NCBI GenBank assembly: GCA_021324755.1 | Contig: JAJPIL010000007.1 | Location: 186,001-250,000 of the forward strand | Source of the DNA: Pseudomonadota bacterium | GTDB lineage: Bacteria > Desulfobacterota > Binatia > Binatales > Binataceae | Reading direction: 5' to 3' | Length of the DNA: 64,000 nt | Shown: in pieces, positions 36,248 to 46,136 of the stretch | Numbering within the stretch: position 1 is the first letter of the stretch | How the letters are laid out: each line of letters opens with the position of its first letter | Notes under the pieces: generated by a model | Told to the model about the DNA's origin: nothing | Seen by the model: only the letters and a program-made list of their open reading frames with translations | Database searches by the model: none | Program-made: the position numbers and the translations under genes

Positions 36248-37645
36248 ATGTTTGACGACGGCTCTGCCGGCATATCCGAGTCGAACCTCGGGGCGAAAGC
36301 GCTCAAGTGGTGGTTAGTGGTTATCGGGCTAATTGCTGCCCTGGGGATTCTTTCATATTTCGCCGCAAAGCAACGCGCTGCGGAAAAAACTAGTCGTACC
36401 CACCGTGCCATTCCGGTCGTAACCGTGGTTCGTCCAAAGCGACGTGACTTGTCTCGTCGAATCACTCTGACGGGCGACGTTCTAGGCATAAAGCAAGCGG
36501 ACCTGACCGCCAAGGCCCCCGGTTTTATCGAGGCGATTTACGTCGACCGTGGAGACTACGTGAAACGTAATCAGCTCCTTGCGGTCCTGACGTATCCCGA
36601 ACAGGAGAAAGCCTATCGACAGGCCAAGGCGAATTTCGAGTTGGCGAAGGCGAATTACTTACGCTCGGTTCAGCTTTGGAAAGAGCACGTCATTTCGCAG
36701 CAGGACTACGACACCGCGCTGGCAAATTACAAATCGACCAAAGAGGCGTATAAAGAGCAAGAAGCGCTTTACAGTTACCGTATCATCCGCGCGCCGTTTT
36801 CGGGGTACATTATTCAGCGTAACTACGACCCAGGCCATCTAGTTTACCCTGGAGTCAGCCAGTCGCCGTTATTCGTGCTGGCGGATTCCAGTAAAGTCAA
36901 AATTTTCGTCTACGTACCAGAAGAAGACTTGGGCCATCTTAAAATCGGACTTCCAGCCGAGGTTCGAACTGACGCCTATCCTGAGAAGGTTTTCTCTGGA
37001 AGCGTTGTAAGGCTTGCCCAGGGGTTAGACCCATCGACGCGCACGATGCAAACCGAAGTCGACCTGCCGAACCCTGAAAACCTCCTCAAACCCGGTATGT
37101 TTGCGCGAGTCACCTTGAAGTTGTTTACCGAGCACAACGTCTTGACGCTAATTCCAAGCGCCGTGCTGCACGGTGATCAGGGAAGCTTTGTTTACGTAGT
37201 GAAAAATGCTCATGCGCACAAGGTGGCGGTAAAGCTCGGTTTGCAGGAAAGCGATGCCGTGCAAATTGTCGATGGGCTTGTAGGCGACGAGATGGTGGTA
37301 AGTTCGGGCGCTGAGTTGCTTGATGATGGTTCGCCGGTAAGGGTGGCGGCAGTGCTCGACGAATCTAAGCCATATGCCGCCGCACCGACTCCGAATGTTA
37401 CTTCGAGGCCGATTGCCCGGGAGGCTAATGGACGCGCGCTGTCGAGCGATGGAACCAGAACTTTCGTCGATCCTGAGAAAGCCTCGGCAACGCGTAGCAC
37501 AACGCCCGGAATGACGCCGGTAGAAGGCGTTGAGTCCGGAGGCCGTTTTACCCGCAGAACCTCGGGCGGCACTCGCCACACCGATCGGGAGGTGGGCGAA
37601 CCTCGTCACGCCGAACAGAGGAATTCGGCGTCGGCTCCGAACTGA
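36248..37645 (+). CDS. RND efflux periplasmic adaptor (membrane fusion protein, HlyD/AcrA type)
   Basis: 465 residues: an N-terminal membrane helix (about 20-38), a lipoyl/barrel-sandwich segment (LTGDVLGIKQADLTAKAPGF), a helical hairpin (about 105-180), and the return lipoyl strand YRIIRAPFSGYIIQRNYDPG. The beta-barrel domain with LAQGLDPSTRTMQTEVDL and a membrane-proximal domain follow. The last 90 residues are a disordered, Ala/Thr/Arg-rich tail not found in AcrA. It links the inner-membrane pump to an outer-membrane channel. Two RND pumps follow on the same strand, so it may serve both. Confidence 0.93.
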   Translation: MFDDGSAGISESNLGAKALKWWLVVIGLIAALGILSYFAAKQRAAEKTSRTHRAIPVVTVVRPKRRDLSRRITLTGDVLGIKQADLTAKAPGFIEAIYVDRGDYVKRNQLLAVLTYPEQEKAYRQAKANFELAKANYLRSVQLWKEHVISQQDYDTALANYKSTKEAYKEQEALYSYRIIRAPFSGYIIQRNYDPGHLVYPGVSQSPLFVLADSSKVKIFVYVPEEDLGHLKIGLPAEVRTDAYPEKVFSGSVVRLAQGLDPSTRTMQTEVDLPNPENLLKPGMFARVTLKLFTEHNVLTLIPSAVLHGDQGSFVYVVKNAHAHKVAVKLGLQESDAVQIVDGLVGDEMVVSSGAELLDDGSPVRVAAVLDESKPYAAAPTPNVTSRPIAREANGRALSSDGTRTFVDPEKASATRSTTPGMTPVEGVESGGRFTRRTSGGTRHTDREVGEPRHAEQRNSASAPN

Positions 37646-37875
37646 AGCACAATCTTTTCGCAGCATCTGCCTTCACGCGCCGAGGCGGAAGGCGCATGGC
37701 GATGTCGCCAGAGGATTTGGGTTTCCTTATCAGAGAGCGCGCAAACGTATTACCTGGGTGTGGCCGAGCGAAGCTAATCAAGAGCGTCAAGATGGTATGA
37801 CATTCTCAGAGCGACCACGAGAAGATTCACTTGCAGAGTTGTAATGTAGCAGCTTAGCTGCGGGATAAACAAACC

Positions 37876-40800
37876 ATGTGGCTTACGCGTCTCGCCCTTC
37901 GCAACCCTATCTTCATTTTGATGGTTTCTCTTGCGGTCGTGATTCTCGGCGCGACGTCGGCAGCGCGAATGTCGGTCGACCTGTTTCCGAACATTTCTCT
38001 GCCGGTTTTGATAGTGGGCACCATTTACGAGGGCGCGAGTCCAGAGGATGTAGAAAAGACGGTGACCTACCAGGTCGAGAAGGCCGTGGCGTCAGTGTCC
38101 AACGTCGACCACGTTCAATCTTACTCCAAGGAAGGGCTTTCTATCGTGCAGGTATGGCTGCGATGGGGCGCCAATATCGAAAGCGGCATGGTCGAGGTCA
38201 CTCAGCACATCCAACAAATCTTAAACATCTTGCCTGCCGGCGTGCAGCAACCATTCGTTATCAAGTTCGACGTTTCGAATCTTCCGGTTTGCGACGTGAC
38301 GGTTTCGGGCGCAGGGCTGGATGAGCGTCGTTTGTATGACCTTGCCTATAATCAGATCGCGCCCCAGCTAGAGCAACTTCCGGGCGTAGCGACGGCAACG
38401 GTTAACGGAGGCAAAATCCGCCAGATAACCGTTTTTCTCGACCGAGAAAGGCTACGCGCTCGAGGGTTATCGATTCTTGACGTAGTCAACGCTATCGGGA
38501 ACTCCAATTTGATTCAGCCTTCGGGCTGGATACGAATCGGCGAACGGCAATACAATATCTTCTCCAACGCGCAGTTTCGCCTCGTATCGTCCATCGGCAA
38601 AGTGGTGGTCGCTACGGTTGGCGGCGTTCCCGTGCACGTGGCCGATCTTGGCAGAGTCGTGGATGGGGCGGAAGAGCAGACCAATATTGTGCGTGTTAAC
38701 GGGCGCAGAGCGGTTTATTTGGCCGTAAACAAGCAGCCAGGAGCGAACACCGTCGATGTAGTTGACGCCGTGCGCGAACGTCTAAAGCATCTGGTTGGAA
38801 TTCCGCGCTCGGTAAGACTCGATCTAACATTCGACCAATCGGTCTACATTCGCGACGCCATTCGCAATCTGGAGCATGAAGCCCTAGAAGGGGCCATTCT
38901 TGCTTTTGTCGTCATCCTGGTCTTCATCCAGAGTCTAGCCGGTACGCTGATCGTATCGGTGGCGATTCCGCTGTCGATCGTAGCAACGTTCTTGCTGCTT
39001 TACTTTTCCGGGCAGGCGATCAACGTCTTCACACTTGGCGGCCTTGCTTTGGGCGTGGGGCGACTAGTCGATGACGCTATTGTGGAGCTGGAGAATATCT
39101 CGCGTCATTTCACCGCAGGTGAGCAAGGCACAGCCGGCGTCCTGGCGGCAGCACAGGAGGTTGCGATGCCCATCCTGGCGTCGACCGTCACCACGATTGT
39201 CGTTTTTCTTCCTATAATTTTCATCACCGGCGTCTCCCAATTGCTTTTTATTCCGATGGCGCTCGCGATCAGTTACTCGCTGACGGCGAGCTTCCTCGTA
39301 TCGCGCACCGTAACGCCACTTTTGTGTCTCAAATATTTGGGTCCGGAGCGCGAGCGCGACCCTCACAGTCGCAATCCAGTCGAGCGCCTGGCGGCCACGG
39401 TTCAGGCGCTTTTGCGCAGGTTAGAGCGGGGGTATCAGCGAGCTCTCGAAGCCGCCCTGAACTATCCCACGGCCACCGTAGTAGCTGTCGCGCTTCTATT
39501 CGTTTTATCGCTTGGACTGGTGCCTTTTATCGGGACGGAATTTTTCCCCAGCTCGGATGAAAGTCATTTCGAAGTGACCGTGCGGGCTCCTGTCGGTTCG
39601 CGAATTGAGTACACCGAGCAGCTTGTCCAACGGCTCGAGGACGCGATCAAGCGAGAGCTTCCCCCAGGAACGCTCAAAATGATGCTTTCCAACATCGGTC
39701 TTCTCACGACTGCCGGCAAAGTCAACGCTCAAGCGGCGGTCTATTCGCCCAACACCGGGCCCCATTCAGCTTTCATCGACGTCGAGCTCGTACCCCGCGA
39801 CAAGCGCGATTTCTCCACCACGGAGATCGTCGACCGACTGCGCAACCGTCTTATTGCCGCGTTTCCTGAGGCGCAGCTTTACATCCGACCTACCGGCACC
39901 GTGGAGAGCGTATTGAACTTCGGCTCCGAAGCGCCAATCGACGTCGAGGTGCTCGGCTACGATCTGGCAAAGGCGCGGTCCATAGCGGAGGCTGTTGCAG
40001 AAGTGATGCGGACTACGCCGGGACTGGCAAGCGTACGCATCGCCCGAGAGCCGGATTTTCCGAAATTCAACATCGCGATCGACCGTGTCAAGGCAGCGCT
40101 GATGGGCGTCAATGAACGGGACGCAGCCAATGCCATTCTTTATTCCCTGAACGGCAACACTCTCAACCCGCCGGTTTTTACCGATCCGGTTAGCGGCAAC
40201 GAGTACAACATAATCGTGCAGCTAAGGCCGGAAGACCGCTCGCACATTTCGGATTTGGGCGAAATTTTTCTAGTTAATCGAGGCTTACAACCTTTTGCCT
40301 CGGTCAGTGGCCAACCGGCGTCGCTGAACCTTATTACCTCGGGCGTGCCTGGAGCCGGTCAAAACGGAGGAGGGGAGCTGCCCGGCGGAGGCGAGCAACC
40401 ACCTCCGGCACCGCTGGGACTAGTTAACGCGAGCGCGGGGGCGTCGAGTAGTCCGGCTCCGAACCAGGTCGTTCCGATAAGGAACATCGCGCGTATTACG
40501 CCTGGTGCGGGTCCGCTCGAGATCGACCGCAAATACCTCCAGCGAGTAATCGATGTCACGGCTTCGCCGGCTGGGCGCGATTTGGGTTCGCTTGCCGCAG
40601 AGCTACGCGCGCGTTTGGACCAGATTCCGTTACCCCCTGGCTTTGGCTTGCGCATCGCCGGGCAAGTTGCACAACAACAAAGCGCTTTTGGCAGCCTTTA
40701 CTTTGCGTGCATTTTAGCCTTGCTACTGGTTTATATGGTCATGGCCTCGCAGTTTCAATCGCTGCTCGACCCTTTCATTATCATGTTCACTGTGCCTTTC

Positions 40801-41232
40801 GGGATGATGGGCGTAATCTGGGCGCTTTACCTTACGGGGACGACGTTTTCGACGAGCTCGTTCATGGGGGTCATCATGATGGCGGGAATCGTTGTTTCCA
40901 ACGGGGTGCTGCTCATAGATTATACCAATCTTTTGCGCCGGCGCGGGCTTCCCGCGCGCGAAGCGCTCATGAAGGCTGCCAGCACTCGCCTGCGCCCCAT
41001 CCTGATGACAACGGTCGCTACACTGGTCGGCCTTTTACCGATGGCGCTCGGCTTAGGCGTAGGCAGCGAATCCAACGCGCCGTTGGCGCGTGCGGTGATC
41101 GGAGGGCTTTCCGTCTCTACACTGCTTACGTTGTTTTTCGTGCCGGCATTCTACGAGCTTATCGAGAGAAATTTCCCCCGAAGGCTAAGGCCGTATGATG
41201 ATGACTTGGATTTGATCGCGTCAGATTCGTGA
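37876..41232 (+). CDS. RND efflux pump, inner-membrane subunit 1
   Basis: 1118 residues with the RND layout: 12 membrane segments and two large periplasmic loops. It starts MWLTRLALRNPIFILMVSLA. TM4 carries the proton-relay Asp pair in GVGRLVDDAIVELENI. TM10 reads MAGIVVSNGVLLIDY, with Ser-Asn where AcrB has the relay Lys. An extra Gly/Pro-rich segment of about 50 residues (about 808-865, GQNGGGELPGGGEQPPPAP) lies in the second periplasmic loop and is missing in subunit 2. It uses the proton-motive force to export hydrophobic compounds or lipids. Subunit 2 follows 65 bases downstream. Confidence 0.94.
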   Translation: MWLTRLALRNPIFILMVSLAVVILGATSAARMSVDLFPNISLPVLIVGTIYEGASPEDVEKTVTYQVEKAVASVSNVDHVQSYSKEGLSIVQVWLRWGANIESGMVEVTQHIQQILNILPAGVQQPFVIKFDVSNLPVCDVTVSGAGLDERRLYDLAYNQIAPQLEQLPGVATATVNGGKIRQITVFLDRERLRARGLSILDVVNAIGNSNLIQPSGWIRIGERQYNIFSNAQFRLVSSIGKVVVATVGGVPVHVADLGRVVDGAEEQTNIVRVNGRRAVYLAVNKQPGANTVDVVDAVRERLKHLVGIPRSVRLDLTFDQSVYIRDAIRNLEHEALEGAILAFVVILVFIQSLAGTLIVSVAIPLSIVATFLLLYFSGQAINVFTLGGLALGVGRLVDDAIVELENISRHFTAGEQGTAGVLAAAQEVAMPILASTVTTIVVFLPIIFITGVSQLLFIPMALAISYSLTASFLVSRTVTPLLCLKYLGPERERDPHSRNPVERLAATVQALLRRLERGYQRALEAALNYPTATVVAVALLFVLSLGLVPFIGTEFFPSSDESHFEVTVRAPVGSRIEYTEQLVQRLEDAIKRELPPGTLKMMLSNIGLLTTAGKVNAQAAVYSPNTGPHSAFIDVELVPRDKRDFSTTEIVDRLRNRLIAAFPEAQLYIRPTGTVESVLNFGSEAPIDVEVLGYDLAKARSIAEAVAEVMRTTPGLASVRIAREPDFPKFNIAIDRVKAALMGVNERDAANAILYSLNGNTLNPPVFTDPVSGNEYNIIVQLRPEDRSHISDLGEIFLVNRGLQPFASVSGQPASLNLITSGVPGAGQNGGGELPGGGEQPPPAPLGLVNASAGASSSPAPNQVVPIRNIARITPGAGPLEIDRKYLQRVIDVTASPAGRDLGSLAAELRARLDQIPLPPGFGLRIAGQVAQQQSAFGSLYFACILALLLVYMVMASQFQSLLDPFIIMFTVPFGMMGVIWALYLTGTTFSTSSFMGVIMMAGIVVSNGVLLIDYTNLLRRRGLPAREALMKAASTRLRPILMTTVATLVGLLPMALGLGVGSESNAPLARAVIGGLSVSTLLTLFFVPAFYELIERNFPRRLRPYDDDLDLIASDS

Positions 41233-41297
41233 TTGGCCAGAGAGCCCTGGAAATGCGAAAGGTAGAAAAATCGAGCGTGCCCTTACGGTAAAGCCCC

Positions 41298-44200
41298 ATG
41301 TGGCTCACTCGTCTTGCGCTGCGAAACCCTACGCTTATTGCGATGGTGACTTTGGCGGTCGCCATTCTAGGGGCGGTATCGGTGAACCGTCTACCGATCG
41401 ACCTTTTCCCCAACATCAATTTGCCGGTGCTGCGCGTGGTAACTTTGTACCCAGGAGCAGGCCCCCAAGATATTGAGCATACCGTGACGTACCCGATCGA
41501 AAAGGGCGTCTCCGGCTTGTCCAACGTTGACCATATCGAGTCGGTTTCCAAGGAGGGCGTGTCGCTCGTCAGCGTCTACCTGGATTGGTCTGCCAACCTA
41601 GACGCCGCGATGATCGAAGCCAACAATCGGATTCAGCAGATTTTGAACCTGCTTCCCGTCGGCGTGCAGACGCCCTTCATTATCAAGTTCGACCTGGCCA
41701 ATATCCCGGTGTGCGCGGTCGACGTTTTTGGTGCCGGGATGGATGAGCGCCAGCTCTACGACCTGGCGTACAATGTCATCGAGCCCCAATTCGAACAGCT
41801 CCCTGGAGTAGCAACGGCGGCCGTTTCGGGAGGCAAGATCCGCCAGATATCGGTCGCGGTGGATCGCGAGCGCATGGCAGCGGTGGGGTTGTCGCTACTC
41901 GATCTCTCGGCAGCGATTAACGGCGCAAATCTGCTCGAGCCGGCCGGCTGGATCAAGGTTGGCGACCGCCAATATGGTGTTACTACGAATGCCCAACTCA
42001 AAGTGGTCGATAGAATCAATGATATCGTGGTGGCTCGTCGCAACGGCGTGCCGATAACCGTCGGAATGCTCGGGCGAGCTACCGACAGCTACGAGGACCA
42101 GACCTATATCGTCCGCATCAACGGTCAACGCGGCGTCTTTATGGCGATCTACAAGCAGCCGGGGCAAAACACCGTTGAAGTGGTCGATGCGGTCAAGAAA
42201 GCATTGGGCCATCTGGTTGGTATCCCGCCGGGTATCAAACTCAGCATTTTTTTTGACGAGTCGACTTATATTCGCAGGTCGATCGAATCGCTTCGAGGCG
42301 AGGCTTTTCAAGGTGCGCTTTTGGCGTTCGTGGTGATTTTGTTTTTTCTTCAAAGCCTCCGCGCCACAGTAATTATTTCGCTTGCGATTCCGCTTTCGAT
42401 CCTTGCCACTTTTCTGTTGCTGTTCTTGGGCCATCAATCGCTCAACGTTTTTTCCTTGGGCGGGCTTGCTTTGTCGGTTGGACGAATGGTCGACGACTCG
42501 ATCGTGGAGCTCGAAAACATTGCGCGCCATTTCAATAAGGGGGGGCCGAGGCGCAAGGCAGTTTTGGAGGCAGCGAGCGAAGTATCGATGCCCATCCTTG
42601 CCTCTACGGTAACGACCGTCATCGTCTTTTTGCCCACGCTTTTCGTTCAAGGCATAGCGCGAATTCTTTTTACTCCTCTCGCGATGTCGGTTACTTGCTC
42701 CTTATTGGCCTCGTTTTTGGTTTCGACCACCGTGACGCCGCTCTTATGCCTTCGCTTTTTGACCCAGACAGAACCAGCCGAGAAGCGAAGCGCTCTTTTA
42801 ACGCGTCTGGCAGCGGCCTGTAGGATGGCCGTTGACTGGCTTGAGCGCAAGTACCGCCAAGCCTTGACGCGCTCGCTAAGGCATAAGGCCCTGGTGCTGT
42901 TCGGGGTGATCGGGTTTGCTGCTTGTTCGACGCTGCTGTTGCCCGGGATCGGCGTAGAGTTCATGCCCGCTTCGGACGAGAGCCAATTTCATTTGAGCGT
43001 TAGACTTCCTGTCGGCTCGCGAATCGAGCTGACGGAGCAAATTGTCGGAGAGATCGAGGATGAGATCAGACGACAAATTCCGCCTCAATGGATCACCGTA
43101 ATCCAGTCAAGCATCGGCCTTCTAACCACTGCTGGCCGCGCTTCAGCGCGCCAGGCCACCTATTCATCTAACACCGGGCCTCATGCGGCCCAGTTGAGCA
43201 TCCATCTGGTGGATCCCACCAAGCGCAGCGAATCGAGCGAGCAGATCGTCAATCGCCTAAGGCCCGTTTTGCTTCGGAAATTCCCTTACGTCAAGCAGTA
43301 CATGGATAAGGGCGGACTTGTTACCCATGTGCTTAACTTCGGTTCGGCAGCTCCCGTGGACGTACTCGAGCTGGGTTATGACTTGCGCGACGCGGCGCGC
43401 TTGGCGCGAACTATCGCGAGGATGATGCGCTCGATGCCGGGACTGGCGGACGTCCAAATAAGCCGTGAGGAAAACTTTCCGGAATTCGACATTACGGTCG
43501 ACCGCGAAAAGGCAGCTCTAGCCGGCATTTACCAGTACAGCGCAGCCCATCTCATCCTTGACTCGACTAACGGCTCGACCAGTTCTCCTTCGATCTATAT
43601 CGATCCGACGACGGGCAACGAGTACAACATCGTAGTGCAATACCAGGATCAATATCGGAGTCACATAAGCGACCTAGAGAACACCTTTCTGGTAAACCCG
43701 CTCGCAGCCGGCGATCCGTCGCGCAACATGGGGGTCATTCGATTACGTACGATCGCGTCGGTCAAACCGAATGGTGGACCGATCGAAATTGACCGCAAGT
43801 ACCTTCAGCGCGCAATCGACATTTCAGCCAACACCGTGAACACGGACTTGGGAACCATAGCGCGAGAACTCGAGGCTCGTCTGGCCAAGCTGCAACTCCC
43901 GCCGGGCTTTAGCGTGCAGCTCTCCGGACAGATCGTGCAACAAAGGGGCATTTTCACCTCGCTCGGCGCCGCTGCGCTGCTCGCCACCGTGCTTGTCTAT
44001 ATGGTGCTAGCCTCGCAATTCCGCTCGCTCGTCGACCCCTTCATAATTATGGTCTCGGTACCGCTTGGGATCGCAGGCGTTATTTGGGCCTTATTTTTGA
44101 CGCACACCACGCTTTCCGTCGCCTCGTTTATGGGCGTCATCATGATGGTGGGAATCGTTGTCTCCAACGGCGTGCTGATGGTACATTATGCCAACGTTTT

Positions 44201-44465
44201 GCGGGACAAAGGTCAGGGCCTATTACAGGCGGTGGTAGAAGCCTCTCAGGTTCGGCTAAGACCAATTCTGATGACCACGGTGGCGACTCTTGCTGGTCTT
44301 TTGCCGATGGCTTTGGGTCTTGGAGTAGGCAGTGAAAATAACGCGCAACTGGCGCGAGCCGTGATCGGAGGTCTGTCGGTTTCTACCATCCTGACGCTCT
44401 TTTTCGTTCCTGCATTGTACGTGACAATTGAAGAGCGCGCCACACGGCGGCGAAAAGTGCGGTAA
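41298..44465 (+). CDS. RND efflux pump, inner-membrane subunit 2
   Basis: 1055 residues, paralogous to the preceding pump and sharing its first 11 residues (MWLTRLALRNP). It has TM4 SVGRMVDDSIVELENI and TM10 MVGIVVSNGVLMVHY, the same Lys replacement as subunit 1. It lacks the Gly/Pro-rich insert. Two pump subunits behind one adaptor recall MdtBC, where a heterotrimer forms. That analogy is inference; two separate homotrimers are equally possible. The TetR gene follows on the same strand. Confidence 0.94.
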   Translation: MWLTRLALRNPTLIAMVTLAVAILGAVSVNRLPIDLFPNINLPVLRVVTLYPGAGPQDIEHTVTYPIEKGVSGLSNVDHIESVSKEGVSLVSVYLDWSANLDAAMIEANNRIQQILNLLPVGVQTPFIIKFDLANIPVCAVDVFGAGMDERQLYDLAYNVIEPQFEQLPGVATAAVSGGKIRQISVAVDRERMAAVGLSLLDLSAAINGANLLEPAGWIKVGDRQYGVTTNAQLKVVDRINDIVVARRNGVPITVGMLGRATDSYEDQTYIVRINGQRGVFMAIYKQPGQNTVEVVDAVKKALGHLVGIPPGIKLSIFFDESTYIRRSIESLRGEAFQGALLAFVVILFFLQSLRATVIISLAIPLSILATFLLLFLGHQSLNVFSLGGLALSVGRMVDDSIVELENIARHFNKGGPRRKAVLEAASEVSMPILASTVTTVIVFLPTLFVQGIARILFTPLAMSVTCSLLASFLVSTTVTPLLCLRFLTQTEPAEKRSALLTRLAAACRMAVDWLERKYRQALTRSLRHKALVLFGVIGFAACSTLLLPGIGVEFMPASDESQFHLSVRLPVGSRIELTEQIVGEIEDEIRRQIPPQWITVIQSSIGLLTTAGRASARQATYSSNTGPHAAQLSIHLVDPTKRSESSEQIVNRLRPVLLRKFPYVKQYMDKGGLVTHVLNFGSAAPVDVLELGYDLRDAARLARTIARMMRSMPGLADVQISREENFPEFDITVDREKAALAGIYQYSAAHLILDSTNGSTSSPSIYIDPTTGNEYNIVVQYQDQYRSHISDLENTFLVNPLAAGDPSRNMGVIRLRTIASVKPNGGPIEIDRKYLQRAIDISANTVNTDLGTIARELEARLAKLQLPPGFSVQLSGQIVQQRGIFTSLGAAALLATVLVYMVLASQFRSLVDPFIIMVSVPLGIAGVIWALFLTHTTLSVASFMGVIMMVGIVVSNGVLMVHYANVLRDKGQGLLQAVVEASQVRLRPILMTTVATLAGLLPMALGLGVGSENNAQLARAVIGGLSVSTILTLFFVPALYVTIEERATRRRKVR

Positions 44466-44470
44466 ACGAT

Positions 44471-44508
44471 TGTAGCTCGACGCTGCGCAGCAAAGTGGTG
44501 TAGCTCGA
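44471..44508 (+). promoter_or_regulatory. Direct repeats and palindrome before the TetR gene
   Basis: TGTAGCTCGA occurs at 44471-44480 and 44499-44508, spaced 28 bases, and the palindrome GCTGCGCAGC (44482-44491) sits between them. The block starts 5 bases after the pump stop and ends just before the TetR frame. It could be a TetR autoregulatory operator or an mRNA processing site. TetR operators are usually inverted repeats, so the direct repeats argue for caution. Confidence 0.3.
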
Positions 44509-44515
44509 ACGCAAT

Positions 44516-45358
44516 TTGTCACGTTTCGCGACGCAACGGCTAGATGATTGGAGCGAACCAAGAGAACTTGCGAAATTGGTTACGGGGAAAGTTAAGCGCG
44601 CAGGTAAAAACCAATCGTCTACTGAGTCGGAAACTCGGCTTCTAAGCCTGCCGTGGCTTGCGCAAAACGGCCAGACAGAAGCCTCCGAGGACGCAGCAGG
44701 TAGTGAGAATGACTTGACTCGTCCTCTTAAGCGTCGTCCAGGACGGCGACCTGATCCACATCTTAGGCAACGAATAATCAAATCTGCCTGTCAGCTTTTT
44801 GGCGCTCGCGAGTTTCACCGCGTGCGTGCCCAAGAGCTTGCCGAGAGAGCCGGCGTCGGCAAAGGGACCCTTTACCGCTGTTTCCGTTCCAAGCGAGAGT
44901 TATATTTGGCTGCTATTATCGATGGCTTTGCGCAACTTCAGTGCAAGCTCGCGCAAGCCATGGCACAGGCCCATTCACCACGGCAAAAAGTCGAAACGAT
45001 TATACGCCAAACCACGGAATACTTTTGGGATAGAAAATACTTTTTTGTCATTCTGCAGAGCGTCGAGCCTGGCTCAGGCTCGCTCTACAACCGTTTTTAC
45101 GCTGAGCGGACTAAGCTCGTGGAAATGCTTCAGTCTACGATTTCGCTCGGAATTGAAGCTGGCGAGCTGCGCTCAGACCTAGACCCTCGCCTATGTGCAG
45201 AGGCCTTGTTGGGCATGGTGCGCGCATTAATTCGTTTTCGTAACCGCACAGACACCCCGGAGCTAGCAGTGCAAACGATCCTTGCGATCTTTTTCGGTGG
45301 CATGGAAGCTAAGTCAGGCGGGCGCGAAATAATCACGAGGCGAAAACGCAGCGGTTAG
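44516..45358 (+). CDS. TetR/AcrR-family transcriptional regulator
   Basis: The frame from TTG 44516 gives 280 residues, but the first 80 are polar and unlike any TetR protein. TTG codons nearer the domain, for example at about 44713, would give a product of the usual 200-215 residues, and there is no ATG in this region. The DNA-binding domain is clear: RIIKSACQLFGAREFHRV and ELAERAGVGKGTLYRCFRSK (about 90-135). The C-terminal ligand domain is helical. It lies directly after the two RND pumps on the same strand and is probably their repressor. Confidence 0.85.
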   Translation: MSRFATQRLDDWSEPRELAKLVTGKVKRAGKNQSSTESETRLLSLPWLAQNGQTEASEDAAGSENDLTRPLKRRPGRRPDPHLRQRIIKSACQLFGAREFHRVRAQELAERAGVGKGTLYRCFRSKRELYLAAIIDGFAQLQCKLAQAMAQAHSPRQKVETIIRQTTEYFWDRKYFFVILQSVEPGSGSLYNRFYAERTKLVEMLQSTISLGIEAGELRSDLDPRLCAEALLGMVRALIRFRNRTDTPELAVQTILAIFFGGMEAKSGGREIITRRKRSG

Positions 45359-45713
45359 CCTTGTCGCCCTGCAAGACGGACGTTCTGGGGCTGCGTTGGT
45401 ACGACACCTACATCGTGTCAGGCCTCTACAGCGATAGCCTCTGCCTTGCTGCGGCGAAATGACAGTTTCTTCGCAATGCATTCCTCGCCATGCATTCCTT
45501 AAAGGAAAGAGTCAAAAAGCCGTTACGCATCTTTCTGTTGCGTCCTGCTTGCAACTATAACCTGGTTACAAGCAGTCTTCTCGTCCTAAGCACGAACCTT
45601 GGACGCTTGGTATTATTATTTGAGCGCATGCGGTAAACTAATCGATTAATAATTCGAGCTGTGTGTCAAACACCTGAGTGGGAGACGCAAGATTGACTTT
45701 GGAGGATTCGGGC
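45359..45713. other. Intergenic region upstream of the Spy-like gene
   Basis: 355 bases. ATGCATTCC is repeated twice near 45477-45499 and a 13-base palindrome TTCCTTAAAGGAA lies at 45495-45507. The stretch 45610-45660 is AT-rich and is the likely promoter for the downstream gene. Nothing else recognised. Confidence 0.35.
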
Positions 45714-46136
45714 GTGAAGCGTAAGATTAGGCTCTGGGCCGTTTTGGGTGCGGTTCTGGGTAGCTTATTGATGATTTCACCTGCCGCGCGAGCGCAGGCG
45801 CAAGCTGCACCACGAGCTGACGACCAGATGAAGAAATTAAAGCAAGAACTCGGTTTAACCGAGCAGCAATCGAGTCAGCTGCAAGCCTTGGCATCGTCCG
45901 GTCAACAGCAAGGAGCGATTCTACAACAAAAAATTTCAGCGGCTCGTCGAAACCTAATGGCCGCCGTACTGGGAGGCGCTGACCAAGCTACGGTACAAGC
46001 CAGAGTTGACGAACTCAAGCGACTTACAAATGAAATGATCGACTTGAACACCCGCGAGATCGCAAAACTGGCTAAAATCCTAACGCCAGAGCAACGCGAA
46101 AAGCTTCTAGGAGCGCCGGCTGCGCCATCGCAGTAA
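45714..46136 (+). CDS. Small secreted Spy/CpxP-like protein
   Basis: 140 residues from a GTG at 45714 that has GGAGG 8 bases upstream; an earlier start at 45678 would put acidic residues before the signal peptide. The signal peptide is KRKIRLWAVLGAVLGSLLMI, with cleavage after ARA or AQA. The mature part is helical and charged with ELGLTEQQSSQLQAL and ILTPEQREKLL, the LTxxQ pattern of the Spy/CpxP family of periplasmic chaperones. Similarity is limited to these motifs. It may respond to envelope stress, as family members do. Confidence 0.7.
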   Translation: MKRKIRLWAVLGAVLGSLLMISPAARAQAQAAPRADDQMKKLKQELGLTEQQSSQLQALASSGQQQGAILQQKISAARRNLMAAVLGGADQATVQARVDELKRLTNEMIDLNTREIAKLAKILTPEQREKLLGAPAAPSQ

